A stretch of 64,000 nt of DNA from Brachionus manjavacas (GCA_019054805.1 JAHQIY010000007.1:5647501-5711500); one strand, 5' to 3'; counted from the first letter of the stretch, positions 47,956 to 59,630 are shown. Translations and numbers: made by a program. The notes: a model not told the origin generated them from the sequence alone.

Positions 47956-48422
47956 AAAAAAAAGAAAAATAAATACTTCATTAAATGTGCAATCCAGTCA
48001 AGTTCATGGGAGTCACTTAAAATAGCAATATTTAAGATAGCCAGGTTAATTGAGTAAAAAAAGTGATAGCACTAATTAAAATAGCAATAAACTTTACTAA
48101 AACAGCAAAAAAAAATAGCACGAATTAAATAAGCAAGTTTTGACTTTGAAAAAAAAGTTGAAATAAAAAAAAATCTCTAATAGAAAAAAATTTTGTCTCA
48201 ATACATCGCCAGTTTATTTTTTTCTGACTAAAATAAATAATATAAATAATATACTGAACTCAGTTATTTAAAATTCATTAATTTTAAATTTGCAATTTAT
48301 TTATTTCTTTTTTTTCTCTCCAGGTATCTTAATCAACGTAATTATCCGAATTTAGTGAGATTTTGTTTCTTATAATTTTTTTTTTACAGAACATATAAGT
48401 TTTTAAAGGTTATGCCTAAAAA

Positions 48423-48562
48423 ACGGAAAGCGGAAATTTTTTGCGGAATCCGCAAGTATTTTTTGGGTTTTTTTTAAATATATTCCGCAATATCTTTGAC
48501 TAATTAGCGGAAATTCCGCGATTTAGACACTTTTGAAAAATTTGCGGAATTTTCGAACGGAA
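48423..48562. repeat. Cluster of GCGGAA / TTCCGC palindromic motifs
   Basis: Within 140 bp there are about seven GCGGAA or TTCCGC-type words, including two 13-bp palindromes: tgcggaatccgca (48441-48453) and gcggaaattccgc (48507-48519). It sits directly before the LINE fragment and is repeated in copy 2. It could be the degenerate tail or target of an element, or a dispersed satellite family. Confidence 0.6.
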
Positions 48563-48588
48563 ATAAAAAAAAAGCGTAAATAATACGT

Positions 48589-48980
48589 AGTCACAACGAC
48601 CTAACCACACTGCAACTCGACCTTGACGCTCTATCCGAGTGGTCGAATACTTGGCGAATGCTCTTTAATGTGAGCAAATGTAAGGCGATGGATTTCAGTA
48701 ACTCCGGCAAGATCAAGCAGGCACTGCCTAAACTACTTATAAGAATGGATGATTCCAGGAGCGCGCTCACCCTCGTCGACACGGAAAATGATCTGGGAGT
48801 CACATTCGCACGTTACTTGAAATTTTCTAAACACATTAAAAATTAAGTCAACAGAGCCACAGGAATACTCGGCCAGTTGAAGAGATTTTTAGGTTCTGGA
48901 CCTTAGATACGTGCAGGACCCTCTACTGTGCCTATTTTAGACCCCACCTGGAATACGCCGCCTCCGCAAGCTAGTCTTGC
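48589..48980 (+). mobile_element. LINE reverse-transcriptase fragment, copy 1 (broken)
   Basis: The plus-strand frame reads NDLTTLQLDLDALSEWSNTW, then MLFNVSKCKAM and later NDLGVTFARYLKFSKHI, RATGILGQLKR and a RPHLEYAAS end. This is the conserved C-terminal part of the reverse transcriptase of jockey/CR1-like non-LTR elements (the F-N-x-x-K-C-K-x-M and R-P-H-L-E-Y-A landmarks). It is 5'-truncated, has a stop at 48844-48846, a frame slip near 48887 and ends at the LTR. It is a dead remnant. Confidence 0.8.
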
Positions 48981-49676
48981 TGTAGGTTTTTTATAATAAT
49001 ATTAATAATTCGGAATTACTTAATAAAAAAAATAAAGTCTCAAAGATGAACCAAGTTTATTTTTGGAAATACATTCAAATCCAAACTTGCTACATATCCA
49101 AGCCTGACTTTTAACGGCTTGATGATAATGGCTCACATTTTTCGCAAGAAAAATGGTACCAATAATTGCAGGTGTCACATTCAATAGAATTCTCACAATT
49201 GTTATTACAAACTAGACAAGTGGAGTGTTTATTAATTATCAACATCTTTCCAAGCATTTTTTTTTAAATTGTTTTAAAAATGTAATATCAAGTGATTTTA
49301 AAAAAATATCGCTTTTATTCAGTGTGATTTTTTTTGATATTTAAAGAAATAAATAAAATTTATTTTTCTTCTTGTCGTGTTGAAAACGGCCGTCTAATTT
49401 ATTGATAAAATAAATAATTAAATAAATAGATAAATAATAAATTAATTAATTTGAACAAAATGGCTATGAAAATAAATAGGGAAAAATAAACAAGAAGCTA
49501 AATTGAAATGAAATGAGAGACGCTTTACAAGTTAGAAGATAAGCTAAAAGAAGATGTTTGTGATGACTATGCAAGTAAGCGAAAGAAGCAGTTGATAAAT
49601 AATAAATTAGAAAAAAAAGACAAAATGAAAATCAATATAAAATGAAGGAAATTCATGGATACTACATCACCCCCCT
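48981..49676 (-). mobile_element. LTR, copy 1 (696 bp)
   Basis: On the minus strand it starts TGTAGTATCC at 49676 and ends CCTACA at 48981, with TG...CA ends and TGTAG/CTACA terminal inverted repeats. It lies directly 3' of the integrase tail and a G-rich polypurine tract. The matching copy is 59632-60305. The 5' LTR is not in the window, so the limits rest on these landmarks. Confidence 0.65.
49111..49257 (-). CDS. 48-residue PHD-like zinc-finger ORF inside the LTR, copy 1
   Basis: ATG at 49257, stop TAA at 49113-49111. The peptide has CLVCNNNC, then IECDTCNYWYHFSCEKC, i.e. C-x2-C-x9-C-x2-C-x4-H-x2-C, the first six ligands of a PHD finger; the final Cys pair is missing or replaced by a nearby Cys. 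The frame is intact in both duplicate copies. PHD fingers are known in some transposable-element proteins. Whether this one is translated, or is a captured fragment or exon, is not known. Confidence 0.5.
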   Translation of the reverse strand: MLGKMLIINKHSTCLVCNNNCENSIECDTCNYWYHFSCEKCEPLSSSR

Positions 49677-49682
49677 TATTTA

Positions 49683-50172
49683 TCAACTCGCGGGATTTCG
49701 AACAAAATAACCGTAGCGTGCTGGTGGTCTAATTACTCTTCGGGGTCTGGATGAGGCAATACTCTCTTCGGCTTGCGGAATTTGAGGAGTTTGGACCGGT
49801 AGATGATTTGTTTGAGGTATCGGATGGTCAATGAGCTTAGAACCGTAGGTAACCAACTCATATTCCGGGTCGTAATTCTCTCCTGCTCCCTGAAACGAAG
49901 CTTTTTTAAAGAATGCACTGTTTCTGGTTATTGAATGCCGATCGTTTGAAGCAGTTACCATCGAATCCTTTTTTTGCTGTGATTATATAATTCTCGTCTG
50001 AAAATCTGGTTACAATTCTTGTCAGCTAGGATACTTCCTCTTTTGACGTCTATGAGGACTTTGTCACCAACCTTAAGCTCAGACGAGTGCGCTCGATTTT
50101 TTTTATCAGCGTATACCTTTGCCTTGCTCTTGGTCGTTTCATCTTTGATGAAAGCGTTTAACCGAAGTTGAT
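49683..50172 (-). pseudogene. Ty3/Gypsy integrase C-terminal tail, copy 1 (truncated)
   Basis: Matches the last part of the integrase at 60322-60809: the basic linker, the V-G-D-K-V-L block and the RPRRVIRPPARYG end before the stop. It is cut at 50172 by the join to array 2. Two extra bases relative to copy 2 (one in a T-run near 49975, one C near 50013) break the frame. It has no catalytic core and is non-functional. Confidence 0.85.
50167..50172. other. Duplication junction: integrase to mucin array, 6-bp microhomology
   Basis: Left of the join the sequence matches the integrase at 60798-60809 (aaccgaagttgat); right of it, after one odd G, it matches the 78-bp unit (catctgttgtcg). The shared word gttgat occurs at the same place in both parents. 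This suits a microhomology-mediated tandem duplication, or an assembly mis-join. Confidence 0.85.
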
Positions 50173-53100
50173 GCATCTGTTGTCGTAGAATCTTCAGTAC
50201 TTGATTCAGTTGTTTCGCTGGTGGTTAGTTCATTTGATGATGATGTTGATTCATCTGTTGTCGTAGAATCTCCAGTACTTGATTCAGTTGTTTCGGTGGT
50301 GGTTAGTTCAGTTGATGATGATGTTGATTCATCTGTTGTCGTAGAATCTTCAGTACTTGATTCAGTTGTTTCGGTGGTGGTTAGTTCATTTGATGATGAT
50401 GTTGATTCATCTGTTGTCGTAGAATCTTCAGTACTTGATTCAGTTGTTTCGGTGGTGGTTAGTTCATTTGATGATGATGTTGATTCATCTGTTTGTCGTA
50501 GAATCTTCAGTACTTGATTCAGTTGTTTCGGTGGTGGTTAGTTCAGTTGATGATGATGTTGATTCATCTGTTGTCGTAGAATCTTTAGTACTTGATTCAG
50601 TTGTTTCGGATGTGGTTAGTTCAGTTGATGATGATGTTGATTCATCTGTTGTCGTAGAATCTTCAGTACTTGATTCAGTTGTTTCGGTGGTGGTTAGTTC
50701 ATTTGATGATGATGTTGATTCATCTGTTGTCGTAGAATCTTCAGTACTTGATTCAGTTGTTTCGGTGGTGGTTAGTTCAGTTGATGATGATGTTGATTCA
50801 TCTGTTGTCGTAGAATCTTCAGTACTTGATTCAGTTGTTTCGGTGGTGGTAAGTTCATTTGATGATGATGTTGATTCATCTGTTGTCGTAGAATCTTCAG
50901 GACTTGATTCAGTTGTTTCGATGGTGGTTAGTTCAGTTGATGATGATGTTGATTCATCTGTTGTCGTAGAATCTTTGGTACTTGATTCAGTTGTTTCGGT
51001 GGTGGTTAGTTCAGTTGATGATGATGTTGATTCATCTGTTGTCGTAGAATCTTTAGTACTTGATTCAGTTGTTTCGCTGGTGGTTAGTTCAGTTGATGAT
51101 GATGTTGATTCATCTGTTGTCGTAGAATCTTCGGTACTTGATTCAGTTGTTTCGGTAATGGTTAGTTCAGTTGATGATGATGTTGATTCATCTGTTGTCG
51201 TAGAATCTTCCAGTACTTGTTTCAGTTGTTTCGATGGTGGTTAGTTCAGTTGATGATGATGTTGATTCATCTGTTGTCGTAGAATCTTTGGTACTTGATT
51301 CAGTTGTTTCGGTGGTGGTTAGTTCAGTTGATGATGATGTTGATTCATCTGTTGTCGTAGAATCTTCAGGACTTGATTCAGTTGTTTCGATGGTGGTTAG
51401 TTCAGTTGATGATGATGTTGATTCATCTGTTGTCGTAGAATCTTCAGTACTTGATTCAGTTGTTTCGCTGGTGGTTAGTTCAGTTGATGATGATGTTGAT
51501 TCATCTGTTGTCGTAGAATCTTCAGTACTTGATTCAGTTGTTTCGGTGGTGGTTAGTTCATTTGATGATGATGTTGATTCATCTGTTGTCGTAGAATCTT
51601 CAGTACTTGATTCATTTGTTTCGGTGGTGGTTAGTTCAGTTGATGATGATGTTGATTCATCTGTTGTCGTAGAATCTACAGTACTTGATTCAGTTGTTTC
51701 GGTGGTGGTTAGTTCAGTTGATGATGATGTTGATTCATCTGTTGTCGTAGAATCTTCAGTACTTGATTCAGTTGTTTCGGTGGTGGTAAGTTCATTTGAT
51801 GATGATGTTGATTCATCTGTTGTCGTAGAATCTTCAGGACTTGATTCAGTTGTTTCGCTGGTGGTTAGTTCAGTTGATGATGATGTTGATTCATCTGTTG
51901 TCGTAGAATCTTTAGTACTTGATTCAGTTGTTTCGCTGGTGGTTAGTTCAGTTGATGATGATGTTGATTCATCTGTTGTCGTAGAATCTTCGGTACTTGA
52001 TTCAGTTGTTTCCGGTAATGGTTAGTTCAGTTGATGATGATGTTGATTCATCTGTTGTCGTAGAATCTTCAGTACTTGTTTCAGTTGTTTCGATGGTGGT
52101 TAGTTCAGTTGATGATGATGTTGATTCATCTGTTGTCGTAGAATCTTTGGTACTTGATTCAGTTGTTTCGGTGGTGGTTAGTTCAGTTGATGATGATGTT
52201 GATTCATCTGTTGTCGTAGAATCTTCAGGACTTGATTCAGTTGTTTCGATGGTGGTTAGTTCAGTTGATGATGATGTTGATTCATCTGTTGTCGTAGAAT
52301 CTTTAGTACTTGATTCAGTTATTTCGGATGTGGTTAGTTCAGTTGATGATGATGTTGATTCATCTGTTGTCGTAGAATCTTTAGTACTTGATTCAGTTAT
52401 TTCGGATGTGGTTAGTTCAGTTGATGATGATGTTGATTCATCTGTTGTCGTAGAATCTTCAGTACTTGATTCAGTTGTTTCGCTGGTGGTTAGTTCAGTT
52501 GATGATGATGTTGATTCATCTGTTGTCGTAGAATCTTCAGTACTTGATTCAGTTGTTTCGCTGGTGGTTAGTTCAGTTGATGATGATGTTGATTCATCTG
52601 TTGTCGTAGAATCTTCAGTACTTGATTCAGTTGTTTCGGTGGTGGTTAGTTCAGTTGATGATGATGTTGATTCATCTGTTGTCGTAGAATCTTCAGTACT
52701 TGATTCAGTTGTTTCGGTGGTGGTTAGTTCATTTGATGATGATGTTTGTTCATCTGTTGTCGTTGAATCTTCAGTACTTGATTCAGTTGTTTCGGTGGTG
52801 GTTAGTTCAGTTGATGATGATGTTGATTCATCTGTTGTCGTAGAATCTTTAGTACTTGATTCAGTTGTTTCGGTGGTGGTTAGTTCATTTGATGATGATG
52901 TTGATTCATCTGTTGTCGTAGAATCTTCAGTACTTGATTCAGTTGTTTCGGTGGTGGTTAGTTCAGTTGATGATGATGTTGATTCATCTGTTGTCGTAGA
53001 ATCTTTAGTACTTGATTCAGTTATTTCGGATGTGGTTAGTTCAGTTGATGATGATGTTGATTCATCTGTTGTCGTAGAAATCTTCAGTACTTGATTCAGT

Positions 53101-56100
53101 TGTTTCGCTGGTGGTTAGTTCAGTTGATGATGATGTTGATTCATCTGTTGTCGTAGAATCTTCAGTACTTGATTCAGTTGTTTCGCTGGTGGTTAGTTCA
53201 GTTGATGATGATGTTGATTCATCTGTTGTCGTAGAATCTTCAGTACTTGATTCAGTTGTTTCGGTGGTGGTTAGTTCATTTGATGATGATGTTGATTCAT
53301 CTGTTGTCGTAGAATCTTCAGTACTTGATTCAGTTGTTTCGGTGGTGGTTAGTTCATTTGATGATGATGTTGATTCATCTGTTGTCGTAGAATCTTCAGT
53401 ACTTGATTCAGTTGTTTCGGTGGTGGTTAGTTCAGTTGATGATGATGTTGATTCATCTGTTGTCGTAGAATCTTTAGTACTTGATTCAGTTGTTTCGGAT
53501 GTGGTTAGTTCAGTTGATGATGATGTTGATTCATCTGTTGTCGTAGAATCTTCAGTACTTGATTCAGTTGTTTCGGTGGTGGTTAGTTCATTTGATGATG
53601 ATGTTGATTCATCTGTTGTCGTAGAATCTTCAGTACTTGATTCATTTGTTTCGGTGTTGGTTAGTTCAGTTGATGATGATGTTGATTCATCTGTTGTCGT
53701 AGAATCTTCAGTACTTGATTCAGTTGTTTCGGTGGTGGTTAGTTAAGTTGATGATGATGTTGATTCATCTGTTGTCGTAGAATCTTCAGTACTTGATTCA
53801 GTTGTTTCGGTGGTGGTAAGTTCATTTGATGATGATGTTGATTCATCTGTTGTCGTAGAATCTTCAGGACTTGATTCAGTTGTTTCGCTGGTGGTTAGTT
53901 CAGTTGATGATGATGTTGATTCATCTGTTGTCGTAGAATCTTTAGTACTTGATTCAGTTGTTTCGCTGGTGGTTAGTTCAGTTGATGATGATGTTGATTC
54001 ATCTGTTGTCGTAGAATCTTCGGTACTTGATTCAGTTGTTTCGGTAATGGTTAGTTCAGTTGATGATGATGTTGATTCATCTGTTGTCGTAGAATCTTCA
54101 GTACTTGTTTCAGTTGTTTCGATGGTGGTTAGTTCAGTTGATGATGATGTTGATTCATCTGTTGTCGTAGAATCTTTGGTACTTGATTCAGTTGTTTCGG
54201 TGGTGGTTAGTTCAGTTGATGATGATGTTGATTCATCTGTTGTCGTAGAATCTTCAGGACTTGATTCAGTTGTTTCGATGGTGGTTAGTTCAGTTGATGA
54301 TGATGTTGATTCATCTGTTGTCGTAGAATCTTCAGTACTTGATTCAGTTGTTTCGGTGGTGGTTAGTTCAGTTGATGATGATGTTGATTCATCTGTTGTC
54401 GTAGAATCTTCAGTACTTGATTCAGTTATTTCGGATGTGGTAAGTTCATTTGATGATGATGTTGATTCATCTGTTGTCGTAGAATCTTCAGGACTTGATT
54501 CAGTTGTTTCGCTGGTGGTTAGTTCAGTTGATGATGATGTTGATTCATCTGTTGTCGTAGAATCTTTAGTACTTGATTCAGTTGTTTCGCTGGTGGTTAG
54601 TTCAGTTGATGATGATGTTGATTCATCTGTTGTCGTAGAATCTTCGGTACTTGATTCAGTTGTTTCGGATGTGGTTAGTTCAGTTGATGATGATGTTGAT
54701 TCATCTGTTGTCGTAGAATCTTCAGTACTTGATTCAGTTGTTTCGGTGGTGGTTAGTTCATTTGATGATGATGTTGATTCATCTGTTGTCGTAGAATCTT
54801 CAGTACTTGATTCATTTGTTTCGGTGGTGGTTAGTTCAGTTGATGATGATGTTGATTCATCTGTTGTCGTAGAATCTTCAGTACTTGATTCAGTTGTTTC
54901 GGTGGTGGTTAGTTCAGTTGATGATGATGTTTATTCATCTGTTGTCGTAGAATCTTCAGTACTTGATTCAGTTGTTTCGGTGGTGGTAAGTTCATTTGAT
55001 GATGATGTTGATTCATCTGTTGTCGTAGAATCTTCAGGACTTGATTCAGTTGTTTCGCTGGTGGTTAGTTCAGTTGATGATGATGTTGATTCATCTGTTG
55101 TCGTAGAATCTTTAGTACTTGATTCAGTTGTTTCGCTGGTGGTTAGTTCAGTTGATGATGATGTTGATTCATCTGTTGTCGTAGAATCTTCGGTACTTGA
55201 TTCAGTTGTTTCGGTAATGGTTAGTTCAGTTGATGATGATGTTGATTCATCTGTTGTCGTAGAATCTTCAGTACTTGTTTCAGTTGTTTCGATGGTGGTT
55301 AGTTCAGTTGATGATGATGTTGATTCATCTGTTGTCGTAGAATCTTCAGTACTTGATTCAGTTGTTTCGCTGGTGGTTAGTTCAGTTGATGATGATGTTG
55401 ATTCATCTGTTGTCGTAGAATCTTCGGTACTTGATTCAGTTGTTTCGGTAATGGTTAGTTCAGTTGATGATGATGTTGATTCATCTGTTGTCGTAGAATC
55501 TTCAGTACTTGATTCATTTGTTTCGGTGGTGGTTAGTTCAGTTGATGATGATGTTGATTCATCTGTTGTCGTAGAATCTTCAGGACTTGATTCAGTTGTT
55601 TCGCTGGTGGTTAGTTCAGTTGATGATGATGTTGATTCATCTGTTGTCGTAGAATCTTTAGTACTTGATTCAGTTGTTTCGCTGGTGGTTAGTTCAGTTG
55701 ATGATGATGTTGATTCATCTGTTGTCGTAGAATCTTCGGTACTTGATTCAGTTGTTTCGGTAATGGTTAGTTCAGTTGATGATGATGTTGATTCATCTGT
55801 TGTCGTAGAATCTTCAGTACTTGATTCAGTTGTTTCGGTGGTGGTTAGTTCAGTTGATGATGATGTTGATTCATCTGTTGTCGTAGAATCTTCAGTACTT
55901 GATTCAGTTGTTTCGGTGGTGGTAAGTTCATTTGATGATGATGTTGATTCATCTGTTGTCGTAGAATCTTCAGGACTTGATTCAGTTGTTTCGCTGGTGG
56001 TTAGTTCAGTTGATGATGATGTTGATTCATCTGTTGTCGTAGAATCTTTAGTACTTGATTCAGTTGTTTCGCTGGTGGTTAGTTCAGTTGATGATGATGT

Positions 56101-56623
56101 TGATTCATCTGTTGTCGTAGAATCTTCGGTACTTGATTCAGTTGTTTCGGTAATGGTTAGTTCAGTTGATGATGATGTTGATTCATCTGTTGTCGTAGAA
56201 TCTTCAGTACTTGTTTCAGTTGTTTCGATGGTGGTTAGTTCAGTTGATGATGATGTTGATTCATCTGTTGTCGTAGAATCTTTGGTACTTGATTCAGTTG
56301 TTTCGGTGGTGGTTAGTTCAGTTGATGATGATGTTGATTCATCTGTTGTCGTAGAATCTTCAGGACTTGATTCAGTTGTTTCGATGGTGGTTAGTTCAGT
56401 TGATGATGATGTTGATTCATCTGTTGTCGTAGAATCTTCAGTACTTGATTCAGTTGTTTCGCTGGTGGTTAGTTCAGTTGATGATGATGTTGATTCATCT
56501 GTTGTCGTAGAATCTTCAGTACTTGTTTCAGTTGTTTCGATGGTGGTTAGTTCAGTTGATGATGATGTTGATTCATCTGTTGTCGTAGAATCTTTGGTAC
56601 TTGATTCAGTTGTTTCGGTGGTT
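50173..56623. repeat. Array 2: about 83 tandem 78-bp mucin repeats
   Basis: Same 78-bp unit as array 1 but a different set of variants: frequent tttagtac and tttggtac (Lys for Glu on the coding strand), ggtaatgg, cagtacttgtttc, ggatgtgg and tcatttgatg. The first, third and fifth... types are rare or not seen in array 1. A recurring multi-unit block (tcatttgatg, ggactt, tttagtac, ggtaatgg, cttgtttc) shows higher-order repeats here too. Confidence 0.95.
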
Positions 56624-56721
56624 GTGATACATATCAATATTAAAAGAACAATTAACTTTAATTTCTTATTCATTTCTTTTTTGAATTTTTTTTCTCAATT
56701 ATTTAAAATTTTTTATATGAT

Positions 56722-56729
56722 TATTTATA
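56722..56729 (-). promoter_or_regulatory. Candidate TATA box, second mucin copy
   Basis: TATAAATA on the minus strand, in the same position relative to the ATG at 56673 as in copy 1. The whole upstream 3 kb is conserved, so this copy may still be transcribed. Confidence 0.35.
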
Positions 56730-58546
56730 CGCCAAAATTTTCTGCATCATTTATTTATTCTTTTTTACCTAATTATAAATTTTCTGATTAAATCACTTAT
56801 TTTCCGTCAGATTAGAACATTCCTTTTTACCTTTTTTGCATTAATTTGTAAAAATAATTAAATTTTTTTCTTTCTTTTATAAATTTTTTTTTTTTGTGGA
56901 ATTTCTTTCAGACTTTATCTTAATTATTACTAAATTTTTTTTTCATATTTTGATTATTTTTTATTTTTTCTTATTATTTATTCAATATTAAACTAAATTT
57001 ATATTGATAATTTTCTTATTAAGTAAAATCTTTTAAATTTTCATTTTTAGTGATCGTTTCAACTTTTATTTTAAAAAATTTCAATTTTAATTAGAGATTA
57101 TTTATAATATTATTTAGATTTTTTTTGGTTTTCGTTCTGCTTATTTGATTTTTCTAATAATGTTGTTTGAGAGTTTAACAAATATATTTAAGGGCTCTTA
57201 TTCGTTTTGATATTTTTTTTAAAATGAGTACACATTTCAATTTCTTATTTTCTTGTATTTATTTATTTAAGTTGAGTGAAGCTACAGCATTTTATCATGG
57301 ATCTTTCTTATAAAATTTCAACCTTAATGAGGAATGTTTAAATTTGCTTGGTAATTCATTAATTTTTCTTCGATTTGAATGATTTGAATTTAATTTTTGT
57401 CTAAATTATTCAATAAAATTCATAAAATAATTTGATTAATTTATCTCTTTTTCAACAAAATATGAGCAGACTTAACAGATTATCAGATAATTATCTGAAT
57501 AATAAGAAATTTTTCATTAGAAAATTGGTTGATTGTTCATACTAAATAAACTTTTTGTATTCATTTTTGAATTTTTTATCCTGATCTTTGTTTAATGAAT
57601 AATGTCAAAAAATTTTGTTACTATTTTACTAATTTGTTAATATTTTAGAATCTTAGCTAATTATAACAAATTTAAAAATAAATTAAATAATAACTAGATT
57701 TTTCTTTTTAGCTAATTTAATTTCACATATATTTTTTTTATATAGTTCATCGAGTTCATAGTCAATCTTAATTAAAGAAAAAGTGATTTTTGGTCTTGCT
57801 TGTTCCTCGATTCATGCTTATTTAGTTAGCAAAAAATCCTTTCTAGTCGGTCTTCGAAAATTTGCTTGCTGTAGCTCTTAAAAAAAAATTTTATTAAAAA
57901 AATTAATTTTGTTTTTGGCAGGTTGGCATAATTCTTTTGATATTATCATCTTGTTAGATCTTTTGATCGAGGTACTAATTGGTTATCTAAAACGAAAACA
58001 ACAAATGAGGGCAAAATTTATATTTAAATAATAATCATTTAACTTTTAGAACATTCAATTTTGAATATCAATAATCGAAAATATAGTAATAAAGCAAATC
58101 CCCAAAAATTGTTCAAAAAATTTACATGTATTCATTAACATAATTAAAAATATTTGTTCTGGTAAATTTTATTAAAATTTTGATGTAGCATTATATTTAA
58201 AATAATATTTTCAATTTCCCAATGTATATTAAATAAAAAAATAATTTTAGAATAAAAATTTTAACTGTTTTTTTAAATAATATATAAACTCATTATTTTA
58301 AAAAATACAGTTTCAATCAATAAAGCTAAAATTATGAAAGACCTGAACAAATTAAAAGTCTCTGAAGAGAGATTTAAATCTCTTAAATCAAAATGTAAAT
58401 CTCATAGCTTTTTTTAAAAGATTATTGTAAATAATTAAAAAGGGCAACTTATAAAATATAATTCATGAAATTTAAATTTCAATTAACAAAAAAAAATTGT
58501 TTAAAGGTAATATTAGTTTAATCAAAAAATAATAATAATAAACTAC

Positions 58547-58600
58547 CGCAAAAGACCTGTGGAGCGAAACTAGATTTAGTTGTGCTAAGGTCTTTCTGCG
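58547..58600. repeat. Imperfect 54-bp hairpin, copy 2
   Basis: Same arms as at 47902-47955, identical by eye. Confidence 0.6.
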
Positions 58601-59060
58601 AAAAAAAAGAAAAATAAATACTTCATTAAATGTGCAATCCAGTCAAGTTCATGGGAGTCACTTAAAATAGCAGTATTTAAGATAGCCAGGTTAATTGAGT
58701 AAAAAAGTGATAGCACTAATTAAAATAGCAATAAACTTTACTAAAACAGCAAAAAAAAATAGCACGAATTAAATAAGCAAGTTTTGACTTTGAAAAAAAA
58801 GTTGAAATAAAAAAATCTCTAATAGAAAAAAATTTTGTCTCAATACATCGCCAGTTTATTTTTTCTGACTAAAATAAATAATATAAATAATATACTGAAC
58901 TCAGTTATTTAAAATTCATTAATTTTAAATTTGCAATTTATTTATTTCTTTTTTTTCTCTCCAGGTATCTTAATCAACGTAATTATCCGAATTTAGTGAG
59001 ATTTTGTTTCTTATAATTTTTTTTTACAGAACATATAAGTTTTTAAAGGTTATGCCTAAA

Positions 59061-59202
59061 AAACGGAAAGCGGAAATTTTTTGCGGAATCCGCAAGTATT
59101 TTTTGGGTTTTTTTTAAATATATTCCGCAATATCTTTGACTAATTAGCGGAAATTCCGCGATTTAGACACTTTTGAAAAATTTGCGGAATTTTCGAACGG
59201 AA
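59061..59202. repeat. GCGGAA / TTCCGC motif cluster, copy 2
   Basis: Second copy of the cluster at 48423-48562, with both 13-bp palindromes preserved. Confidence 0.6.
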
Positions 59203-59228
59203 AAAAAAAAAAAGCGTAAATAATACGT

Positions 59229-59630
59229 AGTAACAACGACCTAACCACACTGCAACTCGACCTTGACGCTCTATCCTAGTGGTCGAATACTTGGCGAATG
59301 CTCTTTAATGTGAGCAAATGTAAGGCGATGGATTTCAGTAACTCCGGCAAGATCAAGCAGGCACTGCCTAAACTACTTATAAGAATGGATGATTCCAGGA
59401 GCGCGCTCACCCTCGTCGACACGGAAAATGATCTGGGAGTCACATTCGCACGTTACTTGAAATTTTCTAAACACATTAAAAATTAAGTCAACAGAGCCAC
59501 AGGAATACTCGGCCAGTTGAAGAGATTTTTTAGGTTCTGGACCTTAGATACGTGCAGGACCCTCTACTGTGCCTATTTTAGACCCCACCTGGAATACGCC
59601 GCCTCCGCAAGCTAGTCTTGATGTAGCTTT
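59229..59630 (+). mobile_element. LINE reverse-transcriptase fragment, copy 2 (broken)
   Basis: Same jockey/CR1-like C-terminal RT remnant as copy 1. It has an extra nonsense near 59275 (GAG to TAG) but keeps the frame later, through KRFFRFWTLDTCRTLYCAYF and RPHLEYAAS. It is cut off by the LTR, so the LTR element probably inserted into or beside an older LINE remnant. Confidence 0.8.

Larger units (their letters stand above)
45603..48588. other. 5' flank of mucin copy 1, AT-rich, no gene seen
   Basis: About 3 kb of very AT-rich DNA with stops in all frames and no recognisable protein or RNA gene. It contains the candidate TATA box, two diverged direct repeats of about 100 bp (about 47152-47250 and 47750-47854), an imperfect 54-bp hairpin (47902-47955), several spaced aaaatagca-like words around 48018-48130, and a cluster of GCGGAA palindromes (48423-48562). 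Confidence 0.7.
45553..50172. repeat. Segmental duplication, copy 1 (mucin 5' end, flank, LINE, LTR, integrase tail)
   Basis: This 4.6-kb stretch is nearly identical to 56624-60809, with a few scattered substitutions, small homopolymer length differences and one 425-bp segment (47047-47471) present only here. The right end joins array 2 inside the integrase gene at gttgat (50167-50172). At copy 2 the integrase continues normally, so copy 1 is the truncated one on that side. Confidence 0.95.
50139..56673 (-). pseudogene. Truncated second mucin (signal peptide plus about 83 repeats), broken
   Basis: ATG at 56673 gives the same signal peptide as copy 1, followed by 26-residue Ser/Thr repeats. 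The frame is open for 580 codons to a TAA at 54933-54931 (Ser codon TCA changed). A second nonsense (Glu codon to TAA) lies near 53744, and single-base insertions near 53079, 52013, 51210 and 50492 shift the frame. At 50172 the repeats run into integrase DNA; in the repeat frame only about eight more codons follow before TGA at 50141-50139. NIDO, AMOP, VWD and EGF parts are absent. A 580-residue secreted mucin fragment could still be made if transcribed. Confidence 0.8.
56674..59228. other. 5' flank of mucin copy 2, AT-rich, no gene seen
   Basis: Duplicate of 45603-48588 without the 425-bp segment. It holds the second copies of the hairpin (58547-58600) and the GCGGAA cluster (59061-59202). 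No protein or RNA gene is recognisable. Confidence 0.7.
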
